Shown piece by piece: positions 38,301 through 51,867 of a stretch of 64,000 nt of DNA. The stretch comes from Progne subis subis. Taxonomy: Eukaryota > Chordata > Aves > Passeriformes > Hirundinidae. A model generated the notes under the pieces. The model searched no databases. It worked only from the letters and a program-made list of their open reading frames with translations, and had not been told where the DNA came from. Made by a program: the position numbers and the translations under genes. The stretch lies in NCBI GenBank assembly GCA_022316685.1, contig JAKJHU010000016.1:434001-498000 (forward strand), in the 5' to 3' direction. Within the stretch, counting starts at the first letter, position 1; every line of letters begins with the position of its first letter.

Positions 38301-41300
38301 CTCTCTCTCTGTCAGAATAATTTAATAACTGAGGTTAAAATTTCCCAAGGAGACTAAGGAAGTCGAGGGACCTGACTTTCACTGAATTTCAGTGGGATTT
38401 AGGGCTCAAATTGAATTTTCTTTGCAAACATAAGGTTAGTGTTTCAACAAATTGCTTTTTGGTGGTAAATTGATTGAAAGCTGTGATAGTTTGCAGATTG
38501 TGTACATAAGTGTAAACTTCCAGTTGAATCTTCCTAATGTAAATAACTGAAAACATGTTCCCTATGAGAATGCATGCAAATGCACAAAGATACTAGAAAG
38601 AAAAGGTCACTGAGTTGCTTGAGTGAGCAAAATCTACATCAGGAAATACATTTGATTTTCATTGGTACTTTATACGTTATTTCCAGAGCCTGCCTGAGCA
38701 GTGTCGATGTGTTCGGTACCAGCTCCAGGTCAGTTTTTCTGGGGTATGTTTGCTCCTTGGTGTTCTCAGTCACCGTGGCAGCCAGGGATGCCCAAGGGTG
38801 GCTAAGGACCGCCTCGAGGTTCCTTGGCTGCTGCGGCCAAGGCCACCACCCGTGCTGGGACTATCTCTGCTGAATGCTCAGCTGATACATGTGAGAAATG
38901 GCAAAGTGCACAGGGCTGCTCTGGCCATTTCCTTAGCAGGGTAAGGCCTTTGGAGATGTCTCAAGACGGCATAGCCAGGAAGGAAAGGTGAAGAGTCTTC
39001 TTGTTTTTTGGCGTCCTTCTTTGCAAAGGATGAGGTCTGCAAAATTTACTGTGTTTGAGATGGAAAGAGAATTGGTGGGATAATTTTATGCTTTGTTGGG
39101 CCAGAAAGAGCTGTTATGTTCATTTACTCTGACATCTGTGTTCAATAAGACTTCATTACAGTGTTGTCTCTATCCAGAGCTCTAGTTATATAAAACCATA
39201 TAGCTTAAAACAAAGCACTCAGTTAGAGAGAATCTGCCCTGTCCCTAGGAATATAATAATTATTTTGTTAAAAAAATCACTGCCTTGAAAGTGTGTCTAA
39301 AGTTGGCGGAAAGTAATTTCTACATAGCCTCTAGCCACCACTTTCTTCATGTCTGTGAAAGCATCTTTTACTATTGAAGAATAAAAATATGCTTAATAAT
39401 CTCTTAATCTAAGTAGCTGAGAAACAAAGCTGTCACGTCTAATTCTACTCGCAGAAGAAAGAAAAAGCCAGAGTGAACAATCCTTTTTTTTTTTTTTTAA
39501 TTGCAGACTAAATGAAAGGATATTGGTGATTTTCTCTAAGTCATGTCAGCTGAATAATTAAATTATCTAATTATTGAAAATAACTAGCTGATTAGAAATT
39601 TTTCAGATTTTGTAAGTCAGCCATATATGGTGTTTTGAAATAATCTTGGAAAGATGCCTGTAATATAAACAGTTTTCTCTTGGAAATGCCAACACTACGA
39701 GTTAGTAATACTTCTGTATTTTATTGGAACTGGGAATGAGCTGCAAATGGAGCTGTAAATCACAGTGACAATTTATATCTTAAAAAGAAAGACAAATTTA
39801 GCTATAATATTACCATTTGTAATAGGAGAGCTTATTGTTAGAGTGATATTTTAAAGCTACACATGGTGTTTAAACTATGCCATTTAATAATACTGATAAA
39901 AATGTTGTGATGGTCTTTCTCTGACTGATTATAATATAATCTTGATTATAAGGATATAGTGATTTAGGGGTTTTTTGTGTTGAGAAAGTTATTTGGCTTT
40001 GATCATGTTGAAATATTTAACTTATAATGAATTCTTTTGATCTTTATTAGGACTACATAGTAGCATTTAAAAAAATATATTTTTTTTGCTTGTCAAGTAG
40101 ACAAAATCAAACCAAAGCAAACCATGTAAAACACATTATTTTTAATGTCAAACTAAAATATTTTTGCAATTTTAATTTTATTATTGACATTGCATGTCAA
40201 TATCTACCTTTCCTCATGAGGTATACGTTTGTTTCTTTCCAGACCTGACTAAAAAGGCCTAAGGAAATATATTTATAGAATCATATTTATTTATAGAACC
40301 AGTTTGTTACTAACAAATGGTGTCTGTGGTGATTTTCTGTACAAAACAAAAATTCAAATGAATTTCCTGCCTTTTGGTTTCTTAAAAAGGTGTATTCATC
40401 TCTTTTTTTCTGTGACTCTCTGCAATCTCAATTTCATTTTCTCTTATTTCTTGAATATCTCTAACAATTCACGTCCCTTTATCAGATTTAGGAGGATCTT
40501 TTCAGGGATCTGCAGCGGTAGCTCGGTGCTTTTGTATCCTGTTTAATGGGGCTGTGTGACAGGAGTGTTAGGGTTGTTTCAGAACTCTTTGTTTATCCAT
40601 GGTTTGGCACCCATTAGCTCCTTAACCACGGGGAAGGAAGGGTTTGCGGGGGCACTGCTTGATGGCATTTTTCTGTAGCTGGGATGAAGCGATTCAGTTT
40701 GGTGCTACAGTGAGAAGTTCTTTAGTCCCTAAGCAGAACATGGGGTTGAATGAGCTCTCATGTCTAGCTTACGATCCCTCTGAGGAAAAAAAGAGGAGAG
40801 ATCCTTACCCAGAACCCAAAGTATAAGTTTTCTTTCCAGAATCAAACATTTCACCATAATTCCAGCTTCATGAAAGTGCCCAAACAATGTTGTTCCTGTG
40901 AAGATAAAGACCGTATTTTGAAGCTTTGGAAGTTTTCATTAAAAAGTGATGTTGTCCTTTAGCTAAAATAAGTGGTCTCCTCTACAGATGTTTTTCAGAC
41001 TCTTTGACCTGTGATAACATTTTCAATATTGTTTCAAATTATACAGCTCTGCATTTCATTTTGCCAGTTGTTTAATACATTTTTATTGAAGTTTTTGCAG
41101 CTTTCAGCCTTTCTGAATGTAGAATAATAATTTTTTAGCAATGTTAGGACTCACAGGGTCATCTGCAAATTACTGGAATAATGGGCTTTTGCTTACAGGC
41201 AGATTTTCAGTCAGATATGAGTAATGAAGTGTAATTACTGTTGTTTCGGTTGAAAGATGAAAATGTAAGTGCAATTTACAAAGAAAATAAGAAATGCTGT

Positions 41301-44300
41301 GTGGCTTGCCCTTCTTGGCAGTCTGTTAGTGAGAGGTAGTGAAGGGAAAATGATCACCAGCATTTTCAATAATTAACCTATACCTCCTAGGCAGGAACAA
41401 AATTTTGAAAGGAAATTAATTCTGAGGGAATATGATTGAAGCAATTTCCCCCTTTACTTCTTTGTTCTGTTGTCTTGCTGGTGGGACAAAACAAAAATGA
41501 ATATAAGTGCACTTACTATCAGCACCTAACCTTCCCTTTCAGTAAATATTTGGTCTATTTCCTCTACTTCCTCACGTTTTCTTTCCTAGGCACAAAGGAC
41601 CTGGCTTTGAATAATGATGAAGTATAAAAGAATGCATATCAAACCTACGTCTGAAAAACAGATACTTGTGTGCCATTAGCTGGTGTGTGCACAATAAAAG
41701 CCCACATCCATAGACATTGGGTATTTAGTGTATATAGATTTTGCTGTGGAATAGGTACTTATTCCCAGTTCTTCTGATGGTTCATGATGGCATACTCTTA
41801 ACGTCTGATTCTGTGCCTGATAAATTTCACTGGGCTCTTCCCTGCTTTTCTTCTGGGAGTGGGTGCATTCTCCCAGCTCAGAGAGATGAGAGGACCAGAG
41901 AAATATATTTCTGTTGGCTTGTGCTCCTAGACTACCTGAACATATTGTAATACAAATTAAAAATTAATCTTAGTACAAAAACTCTGAAATACTCTCCTTG
42001 GCTGAGTTCTTCTGGTATTGTAGCTATGGACCTTTCCAGCTGTGATTTTAAATTTAATCTCCTTTATTTCCCCCCATTTTCTTATTTGAGATCTACCTGT
42101 TGTGATCTACTTGAAGGCCAAATCTCAGCTTTCACAGCTGGTATTTTTCGCTTACTATGGCCTGAAGAAAAGGGGATGGTGTGTAAGTGAACAGCCCTGC
42201 CCTGTTCTAGTGTAGCTAGAAGTAATGCTAAAAACATGAAAATCAGTTTTTTAAAGGTGAGATCAGCAGAGTCTATAAGCATGTGCCTGGAGATAATCTG
42301 TAGTGAAAATTAAATATGTATTTGTAGCCTCATCTGCCAAGCTATCAAAAAACCCCCAAAGCCAAGCAATGAAAAGGCAGAGGTGAGATACTCCCATTTG
42401 ACATTCTTTATGGAAGGAATGCCAATGAGTCAAGAGGCTGCTTTAGGATTTTAAAGACAGCCAACAGCTTCAATGTCCTTTTAATAGGAACACCACTGGA
42501 TATTAGTGAGAAAGTGCCAAATCATGCTTGCTTCAAGGAGAAGTCACACTGGCTTCAAGAATACTTTTAATGTGAATGCTAAATTGAGTACTGTGGATTT
42601 AGCTTCCAGTGTTTGAATGAATGGGAAATAATACAGTGAAATTATCTAACCAGTTATTAGTTAAAGGTTTTAAAAATAATTTGGAGTAGTAGCTTGCTTC
42701 CAATTTAGTTAATAATAGTTGTATTCAGTAGATAATTTTCTGTATGGAAATGTACACTACTTCTATTACATTTCATTGTTTTGTTCTGTGGAGTAATCAG
42801 AACTTCGGGATGCTGGCAGACCAAGAATTCAGAAGGGACCAAGGAGTCTCTCAGTAGATGTTAACACGAATGGTCAATGTCTCTGTCTAGTTGCCTTCCT
42901 ATTCACAAAGGAAAACGTTTTTAAGAAACGTGCTCTTTTGAAAACTCACAGTTTGGGAATACATGCCTAGTGAAGTTCTTCGGATATGTTACCTTGTGTT
43001 TATAACACAACATACCAACATAAACTTAAAAAACTTGAAGATGTGGAGCATTTTTGAGAACTGATTTCCAGAAAGTAACAGCCAAGAGCAGAGCTGTGCC
43101 TTCTGTTGCATCTCTTTGGACATTCTGGCTCTGTTCAGTACAAGTAGTGTGTGCATCTGTCCGAGACCTAAATTTCAGTAACAGTACTTTTCCATATCAA
43201 AATTTCCTATGTATGGAAAAAAAAAATTGGGTGTTTTAAGAAAGATAACTGTTACTCATGCATTTAAGCAGTTGTTGACACTTGGATTTAAAAAAAATTC
43301 CAAACATCTATTTAGGTTACCAATGCCTTTGACTTCATGGGAAGACTATCAGAACATCTTTCTTTTCAGTTTAGGTTCTGATCATGCAAGTATAGATGTG
43401 TTTATCTTTGGTCATGCAAACAATTCACGTCAGTGAGGACTACCATATGCTTATAGTTAGTTGTATGTGCTTTTGGAATATCATCATCACCAGAAGATTC
43501 TTGTGTTAGAATTGGTTTAAGAACTTATAAAGCTGATAAAACCTGATTTGCTTTAATTATCTGATCTAAGAATTTCTTTGTGCATGGTGTCTAAATTCAG
43601 TTAACCACACTGATAGGAAATTGCACTCAGAAATTGCAGCCATTTTCACTAATCTTTTTCAAAGGATGTGTCTTTTTCATATTTACTTGCTAACCACAAG
43701 TCATTCTTGGTAGTATTATCAGGAGATGTTTATTTATAGGTGAATATAAAGAGAGGAAAGACAGATTTTGATGAAAAACCCCAAGTAATATTTGTGTGTC
43801 CCAAGTAAAACAGTTGTCTCTAAAGAATGGGACAGTCTCCAATTGCCACTGGGATTTCTACTTCCATAGTTCTCAGGTTCTAGGAATAAGGAAATAAAGA
43901 CTCTCATTTTAAGAACTGGAGTAGTGTAAGTATCTGTAAAGGTGATATGCCATGGTACAAGTATAAGCTTTTGGTATTTTCTTTGGTATTTTCAGTGTTC
44001 TTGCATTTTGGATTGGATGCATACACCTGGTAGTGTAAGCAAAAGACAAGTACTGAGTCTGTGAAATTTTGGTGTAAGTTGGATTGCTTTGTAGGCACTG
44101 TGGCTCTACAGCGTAATAGTGACTTGGAGCAGCATTGCAGTGACAGTGTATACAAGAAGTACAGTTTGGGACTGACAGCCTATTTTACCTGGTTTTCTTT
44201 GGGCTTGCTTTCCTGAGTGTTTATGGATATAGTAGAATTGGATCCAGTGAAAATGATTATAATGTTTTAGGATTTGACCACAAATGTTGAGTACAAACCA

Positions 44301-46197
44301 TGAAGCAGCTTAGTTGTTTAAATCAGGGAATGATATCTGTTTTAATACAAATGATATCTTAACTATAAAGCTGTAAGAGGAAAGTAAAAATCTCACACTT
44401 TTCATCTAGTGTTGGCAAGTCACATAAATAAAATTGAAACATATTTTATTTAATTTAACTTCCAGCATTTTTTAATGGAGTGTTAAGCTGGACCATTTAT
44501 TTTCTTTTCCATGGTTGGCATGTAAAATTATGTTTTAGTTATGTTTCTCTATAAATATGTATTCCAGGTCTGTGGAATCTGCTTGTTAAAATAGTGACAA
44601 ATATATTCTATACAAAGATCAAGAGAGGCTACTGAAGTAGTTTCATTGCTCTGTTTATTGTTTTGAGTGGAACGCTGGATCTGAGAGACTGTTAGAGTCA
44701 TGGTAACACTAACATTTTGAAAGGAAGTGATTTAAAGATGTGAACTGGACATTATTATCTGAACTGCAGTAAAGCTCAAAGCATTGTTTTTTCCTGAGCA
44801 AATAACCACATTAAAGAAAAAATCCTAAAGCATGTATAGATATGTTTGATTGTGCGTTCGTGATGAAAAGAAGGAAGTTAACCAGTTTCCTGACTTAAAA
44901 GCTTTTGAGAAGTCTGCCTGGCTTCTGCTCACAACTCAGTTTTCTGTCCTCAGGCTCAAAAGAGTGGTTAAACCTTATGTTTCTTGGGGTAGCTTCTGTG
45001 TGGGTGAAATTTAACAAAATGAGGGAAACACATCTTTATGAATGGGAGCAATGTTTCTTTGAAAGCTCCTTTATGCTTGATCCTCGCTATCTCATCACAG
45101 TGCTGTGGCATAAGAGGAACAGGGGAGAGCTGAGACCTGTTCCCCTTTGAAACCTCTGCTTGTCAGCTTTGCTCTGTGGAGGAATCAAAACCTGCTCTGT
45201 ACCCTAGAGAAATAACAGTGCTGCTCATTCTCCAGTGACAACATAGTACAGCTTTCCACGGACACGTGCTGCTGGTAGCACTGGAGAGGATGCTGTGGTA
45301 CCATAGCATGGTGGTGCTTCTTTGCTAGCAAAATCCCAGGTGCTCACACTGCGACTATTTTTTAAACCTATAGTCCTTGACACATAATTATTCAAGTTCA
45401 TATAAAGTTCATCTTGCATTTCTGTTATGCTTACTCCTCAGATTTTAAATAAGCAATCTGTAAACACAGAGATTTTCTTGTAAATTCACATGAATGTTTT
45501 CTTTTTGTTGTTGTTTTTATTCTTCTTCGTGATGTCTTTCAGGAGAGTGTTGTGTCCTGCAATATCTATTAAAATTGCTGTACTATTCTGACAGTAACAA
45601 ACATGCATATACATACTTGTATACATATATGCCTTCAGAATGCATCGCTGTAGCTTTTGCAGAATTTTGCAAATTCTAAACTTCCATTGAAAATAGAATA
45701 AAGGTCAAATTCTGCTTGTCTTACACATGTATGAAATGAACAGTTGTACTATGGTGATGTCCTGCCAAGATTTGGACAATGGGGTCTTTCAAAAATGTTC
45801 CTTCTCCTCCAGTGATAAACTGTGTGTGGTGACATGTGTGTGCACACAGGGAGATGACAGTGAGTGAGCAATATATGCCTTTGTTTTTACCTCTTTAACC
45901 AAAGTGTGTCTTTTAGAACCCAGAAGCCAACCTGTTGTAGCTCACTAATGTGTAGTTTCGGTTCCTCTAGGCACAGTATGTGATTTGTGACTTTAATTGG
46001 TACTAGCATGGCTAGTTTAAAGAGGCACAGTCAGAGGGTTCACATATGCATTTGAGGGTGCCACAGGGACATATGTTATATATTCTCATATACAGAGCCT
46101 AATGAAGATTTCTTTTGGTGTGATTAGAAGAGGAAAAGGACATTGACAATATGAGTATAACCTCTGTCTCATTAAACTTGGTAGTGTAGGTAGATTT

Positions 46198-46215
46198 AAA
46201 AAAAAAAAAAAAAAT
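46198..46215. repeat. Poly-A tract
   Basis: Eighteen A residues in intron 1 with no recognisable adjacent element. Confidence 0.9.
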
Positions 46216-47167
46216 TCTTTGGCAACAAAGTTTTTTCATGTATTTGGTGTTTACACAGAGATTTTCAGACCCATAGAGGATTCAGCTCATCTTATCGTAG
46301 TCAAAAATACCGTGCTGCAATAGGCTGTACATAAAGCTTTCTCCTGGTGAAGAAGAATCTCCTATGAATAAAACAATAGACAATATAATAATTTTGTCAA
46401 ACATTGTCAGAATAGCAGTATTCATTGCAGCATGTCCCAGGAGAACTTTTTTGTGGTGAAGAATGACATTGTTTAATCTTACTTCACATGGATAGGTAAA
46501 TTCCTCATGTAATTAGGTTGCTAATTCTCTGACTCCTCTTTTCTGTCCCATCCAGCATCTTAGCTGTGATGGCAGTTTATGGCTAAGCCTGGCTAGCCAC
46601 AGCCAGCTGCAGGTTTGAAACTCGACCACCCTGCTAGTATGGCGTAGAGCCCAAGGTAGGCCGTGCTGAGGACACGCTGTGAGGCAGTGAAGCTCCTCCA
46701 GTATAAAGCTTCAAAGAATTAAAATTGCCGTGGCTAGATATCTTGGGTGAAAATGAGCACTTAAGTAACTCTCTCTGAATCAGGATATTTTTACTTATCT
46801 GTGTCAGGTAGAGCAAGACCAGGTTTGGGAGGGCTGTGACAGGGTATCCCTCATCACTGAAGAGAAGGTACACCCAGAGGAATAGATATGCTTGGTAATG
46901 GAAACTCTTAACCACAACACTAAGACCTTTGGAGAACAGGAAGACTTTAAAGAATCCACAAGATCTCTTTGGTCTTTGAAGCTGTCCTGTTTAAATAAGG
47001 CTGTGTAACTTTAGTAAACCAACCTGTGCGTTCCTTTGAAGAGTTAGAATCCTACGTGACAGCAGCAGCAGCAAGCTAGAACAGACTTCTGGGGAAAAGC
47101 TTTTGCCAGGTCCAGTCTGAGCTGGTTGTGTTGAATGTCATGAGTTCTCAGATGGCTCTAAGTCACC

Positions 47168-47281
47168 CTGAGATCAGCTCAGTTGGTTAGAGCATGGTAC
47201 TGTTAATGCCAAGGTCGTGGATTTGATCCCTGTGCGGGCCATTGGGTGGCTTAGAGCTCAGAATATTCTGCGTTTCTGTGA
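47168..47281 (+). mobile_element. tRNA-Ile-derived SINE with CR1 tail (TguSINE1-like)
   Basis: A tRNA-like head occupies about 47168-47241. It has the A box (AGCTCAGTTGGTTAGAGC), an anticodon arm TGGTA-CTGTTAA-TGCCA and the variable/T-arm segment AAGGTCGTGGATTTGATCCC, ending GCGGGCCA. The body matches eukaryotic tRNA-Ile (AAT) far better than any other tRNA. It is followed by CAGAATATTCTGCGTTTCTG and TGA, a diverged CR1 3' tail. A tRNA-Ile head fused to a CR1 tail is the structure described for passerine TguSINE1. The acceptor stem is destroyed, so this is not a functional tRNA gene. Subfamily assignment is from memory. Confidence 0.75.
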
Positions 47282-48962
47282 AGTCGGGTACGTGTGAGTG
47301 ACCTGCCATGGTGCTTTCCTAGAGAGACCAGTGTTCCCACAGAGCTGTAATATGCTTGTAAGGCATTGAACTTGTGTGGCTAATGCAGGAACTCAGAGGG
47401 GTGCAAGTTCTGCAGTTCAGTGCAACCCAGTCAGGAGAGATCCAGACTGATGTTGTAAGCCATATGTCTATATTAACAATAGTTTCCTCCTTTAATCTGT
47501 TGAAGATGATTTATAGTTTGGAGTAGAGCTTTTAACTCGTGGAATGTCCTTGACCTCTGTTTTATAATGGGAAAGGACATATTACTGCTATTTTACAGCA
47601 CAGCTTTTTGTGACTTAGAAATATTTGTAAGGCGATGTGCAAATCTAAGCATCAGTTAAGCTTATGTCTATGAGGTTATAAGACAAATCCTGGGTTTCCT
47701 TAGGTGCAATTGAAAAAATTGTCTGGATACTGTGTGCCCTGCCTCAGTATCACAGTATTCCAGCATGTCCCCTGATAAAAACTGTTTACTTCCATTAAAA
47801 GATCTTGGCTGTTACATCTGTGCAACTCCCTAGATCAAGATCCCAGATCATGGCCTGAGAAGGGAGGACCAAAAAGAGCTAGCTGAAATCCCTGGCTGAA
47901 GGCTGAAAGGAAGGTGCTTATACATCATCTACATGTTTTTGAACCTTTGTCATCCAAAAGCTGGAGACCTTCTAGTGCTCTGAGTGGAAAAAATTCTGAA
48001 ACACTTCTCCATAGGATTTTTTATTTGTGGAGCAGGTACAATTTTGATAAGACCCTTATTGAATCTTTTTCCAGTTTAGTTCCCTTTCTATATCATCCAG
48101 TAATCCTGGTGGCCTACTTGGGAATCAAAAACGTCTTTATTCCTGAATATAGCTGTGAGGACTGTGACCAGAATTTTAAGGGTCCAGGACCCTGGAGTAG
48201 CCTGCCAAGGTGACTTATGGAGCTAGGTTTGCACTTCACTTCCTCAGCAAGGTTTGAAAGTTTGGGGCAGATTCTTTCAAGTAGCTAATTTTGAAATACT
48301 GAAATGTTATGCTTGCCATGCTCTGTTTAGTCCCGTTTATAAGTCTAAATCATTTTATCACACTTGATGTCCAATTTCTGATAGTGACCATTATTAGTTG
48401 CTGAAAAAGATTCTGCAATGTGTCTTAAGATGGCAATTTTAAGAACTTACCTGGTGATGCTTACTCCTGCCATTGACCAGGAACACTGTGTTTTCTGAAA
48501 GACTCAGAAATTGACATTTTGCCTGTAAGTTATATTAAAAACAAATACAGCCTGAACAGCATGTAATAATTTTAAAATACTGAAATTGCCAACAGGATTT
48601 CTTCCTCTAAAGGAAAACAGTGTACAGAATTACTTTTATCTTTATTGTGCAATGTTTCTGCTTACAAAGGTAGCTCTCTGAAGTTTCCAGGTGTACAAAA
48701 TACACTATTTGGGTAGTGATTTGAAACCTAAGCAGTTGCTGCATTTTGCTGCTTTCAGTGGCGGAACTAAAGCTGAATTAATGCAGCATAAGTATTTTTT
48801 TTTGAATACTTAACTGAATGGATTAGGTCATTCTTTTACTCCCTTTGTGTTTCCTCTGTAAGGATTTTAGAGATCTGAGTTTGCTGTAGTTGTCTGAACC
48901 AATTTTCCAAGCAAACATTTGTAGAACAAAATTTATGATTGGTTGTGGGAGTGTGGAGATAG

Positions 48963-48987
48963 TTTTTGTTTGTTTGTTTGTTTGTTT
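48963..48987. repeat. TTTG microsatellite
   Basis: Five to six TTTG units in intron 1. Confidence 0.9.
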
Positions 48988-49324
48988 CTTCCTCATGATG
49001 TGAATTTTGCAAGTAACAGTTACTGTGGGATTTATCTAACCACTTGCTGCTAAGGAGCAGAGTTTCAATGTCTCATGGAGCATTTTAGGCATACAGAGAA
49101 TTGTTTGCAATCGATTCAGTAGGGAACATGGCTGGAATAAATTTAAATAGTGAACACAGTTCTGAAAACCATTATGTGAAAAGGACTTCAGCAAAATCTA
49201 TTTATTCAAAATCACAGTTTCATAAAAACCAAAAATATGTTTATAAAAAAAAGACTTAAAAGTGATAAAACTGTGTAATCAATTTGTGGTCTGGCAACGT
49301 TTTTTAGTATAGGCAGTTTTACCT

Positions 49325-49464
49325 TTTTTGGTAGCTTCTGTGATTTTTGTTTTGTTTGGTTTTGGTGGTTTTTTGTTGTTTTTTTTTTTTTTTTTTTTTT
49401 GTTTGTTTGTTTGTTTGTTGGTTGGTTTTGGTTTTTTTGGGTTTTTTTTTGTTTTGTTTTTTGT
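49325..49464. repeat. G/T-only low-complexity tract
   Basis: After TTTTTGGTAGCTTCTGTGAT, the plus strand is almost only T and G (TTTG, GGTT and a T-run of about 23) to 49464. It is the strand-reversed counterpart of the A/C tract near 17.7 kb. The open frames across it on both strands are compositional artefacts. Confidence 0.9.
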
Positions 49465-50021
49465 GCAATAAGGCTCTCTTTTTACTTGTGAGAATGCTCT
49501 TTTTCTTCATTCTCTTATTTCAAAACATAAGATGGAAACGTGCAAGTTATTCTGGGTTAATCAGGCAGATTTAGTGATTTCCTTTGGCGTATTTTATCCA
49601 TGAGATATAATTTTCTGTAACAGGTAACATGAAAACTTAAGCCGTAACAACTCATTACAGTTATTCAGCTGCTGCAGTCTAGGATTCAGTACGTCTGATT
49701 GAGGATGGGGCCAAAACAGATGGAGTCTGCATATTCCTGTTGTGGACAGGGACTAGTCCAGTAACCATGTGGATCTAGAGAGAGAATTACAGAGAATTAG
49801 ATAATCATGTGCTGCTAGAGGATCTGCAGCAGTTGAGCAAGTGTTGCTGTGCTGGAGCCTGGGTTTTGGTGGTACAAGATAGATGAGCAGACAGCAAGGA
49901 CCAAGCCTTTCACCCCCGTGCCTTTTATACTCACAGCCAGACCACATGGGAAGCAGGGCAGGAGCATCTTACAAGGTATGGGTATTGCAGGATATATTAA
50001 GGAAGGGAAGAGATACTGTAG

Positions 50022-51175
50022 GGGAATGGAATGGATTGGAATGGAACAGAGCATTTCACTTCGAAGGGACTATCCAGCTGCCTGACTGCTTTGGGACTGA
50101 TCAGAAGCTAAAACCTGTTACTAAGGGAGTTATCCAAATGCCTCTTAAACACACTGATTAAGTCTCCATAGGAAACTTTAATGAGTGTTTGACCTCCCTC
50201 TCCATAAAGAAATGCTTCCTGAGATCAAATGTAACCCTTTCCTGGTGAAGCTTTAAATCATTGCCATGTATCCTGTCCCTGGATACCAGAGAGAAAAGAT
50301 CCAGTGAGTAAAGGTCCCCTCCTCAGGGTGCTGCAGAGCAATGACATTGCGCCTCAGCCTCCTTTTCTCTAAACTAGAGAAGCCTCAAGTCCTTAGCTGC
50401 CCCTCACAGGTCATTCCTTCCAGCCCTTTCACCAGCTTTGTTGTCCTTACCTGAACACATTCAAGGAACTTCGCATCCTTAAGTTGTGGTGCCCAGGACT
50501 GCACACAGTGCTCCAGGTGAGGCTGCACCACTGCTGAGCACAGTGGGATAGTCACCTTCCTTGGGCAGCTGGTGATTCTGTATTTGATGCACTCCAGAAT
50601 GGGGTTTGTCCTGTTGGCTTCCAGGACACGCTGCTGATCCTTGCTGTGCCTGCTGCCAACCAGCACCCCCAGATCCCTTTCTGCAGAGAGGCTCTCCAGA
50701 CACTCCTCTCCCAGTTTATACTTGTGCCTGATTAGTCCATCCAAGCTGCAGAATCTGGTATTTTAACTTGTTAACTTCATGCCATTAATCACTGTCCAGT
50801 GCTCCAGTCTGTGCAGATCCCTCTGCAAAGTCTCTTGTTCTTCCAAAGAGTCAGCAAGCACCTCCCAGTTTGGGATCATCGGCAAATGTGCTAATGACAG
50901 ATTCAACTCCTGCAGGTTGTTGGTAAATGTATTGAACAGAACTGTCCCTAGAACTGACCCCTGGGAACACCACTGGTGACCAATTGCCCCCTTTGAGCTC
51001 TGCCCTTCAACCAGTTCTTCACCCAGCACAGCCTGCAGCCACTCCTCCCACAGCTGGACAAGTCGTCCTGGAGGATGCTGTGAGGGACACTATCAAAAGC
51101 ATTACCAAAATACAGAAAAAATGCATCTGTCACCTTTTCTTCATCCACTGGGTGGGTGATCTTACCATAGAAAGT
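50022..51175 (-). mobile_element. CR1-type LINE with reverse-transcriptase remnants, minus strand
   Basis: Three minus-strand frames carry pieces of CR1 ORF2. The order in the element's 5' to 3' direction is: 51148-50948, with FGNAFDSVPHSILQDDL and VKNWLKGRAQR; 51029-50763, with QGSVLGTVLFNTFTNNLQEL; and 50744-50385, with ESLSAERDLGVLVG and AVVQPHLEHCVQSWAPQ. These are the palm and C-terminal regions of the CR1 reverse transcriptase, broken by frameshifts. The 3' end is marked by a degraded ATTCC-repeat tail (GGAATGGAAT on plus at 50022-50045). The copy is long (about 1.15 kb), old and inactive. It ends about 560 bp upstream of exon 2. Confidence 0.9.
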
Positions 51176-51717
51176 TAGTTAAATAGGACTTTTCTTTTGT
51201 GAACCTATGTTCTGTCAATCTCTGAAATAGGAATATTTAATTTCTTAAAAAGGACCATTCTTTTATACACAGTATTAGACCGATGGTGACTAAATTAGAA
51301 TGTTGTATTTTGCTCTTTGAGTACAATTTTTATTCTTTGCGTTTCTGCTGTTCAATTTTTTTTTGCATTTCCCTACCAATAGTTAGACTTTTTAAAAATT
51401 TATATGTTAAATAATTTTCATTTGATTTAAAAGAAATGATACCAAATAGGAAAAATTTTATGTAAGTCAAGTATGCTTTCCATCCAGAATATCAAAATAG
51501 TGTATCCTTGCATAATTTGACTGAAAAATGTACAGAAAGCACTAATCTTCTTACTAATACGTGACTTAGGCAGAAGTTGCTGCCTTAGTGGCAAAAAAGG
51601 TTCCTTAAAGTTTTAGGGTGCAGAACTTCTTGTTTAAAGAAGCATAATTTACTTGGTGATTTCATGTGTAAATAAATAGTGAAACATTAATTTTATTGAT
51701 GTATGATTTGACTCTGA

Positions 51718-51867
<150 letters not shown>

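Noticed and set aside
47168..47241. Functional tRNA gene
   Set aside because: The acceptor stem does not pair, the body is Ile-like while the anticodon position reads GTT, and a CR1 tail is attached. It is a SINE head, not a tRNA gene.
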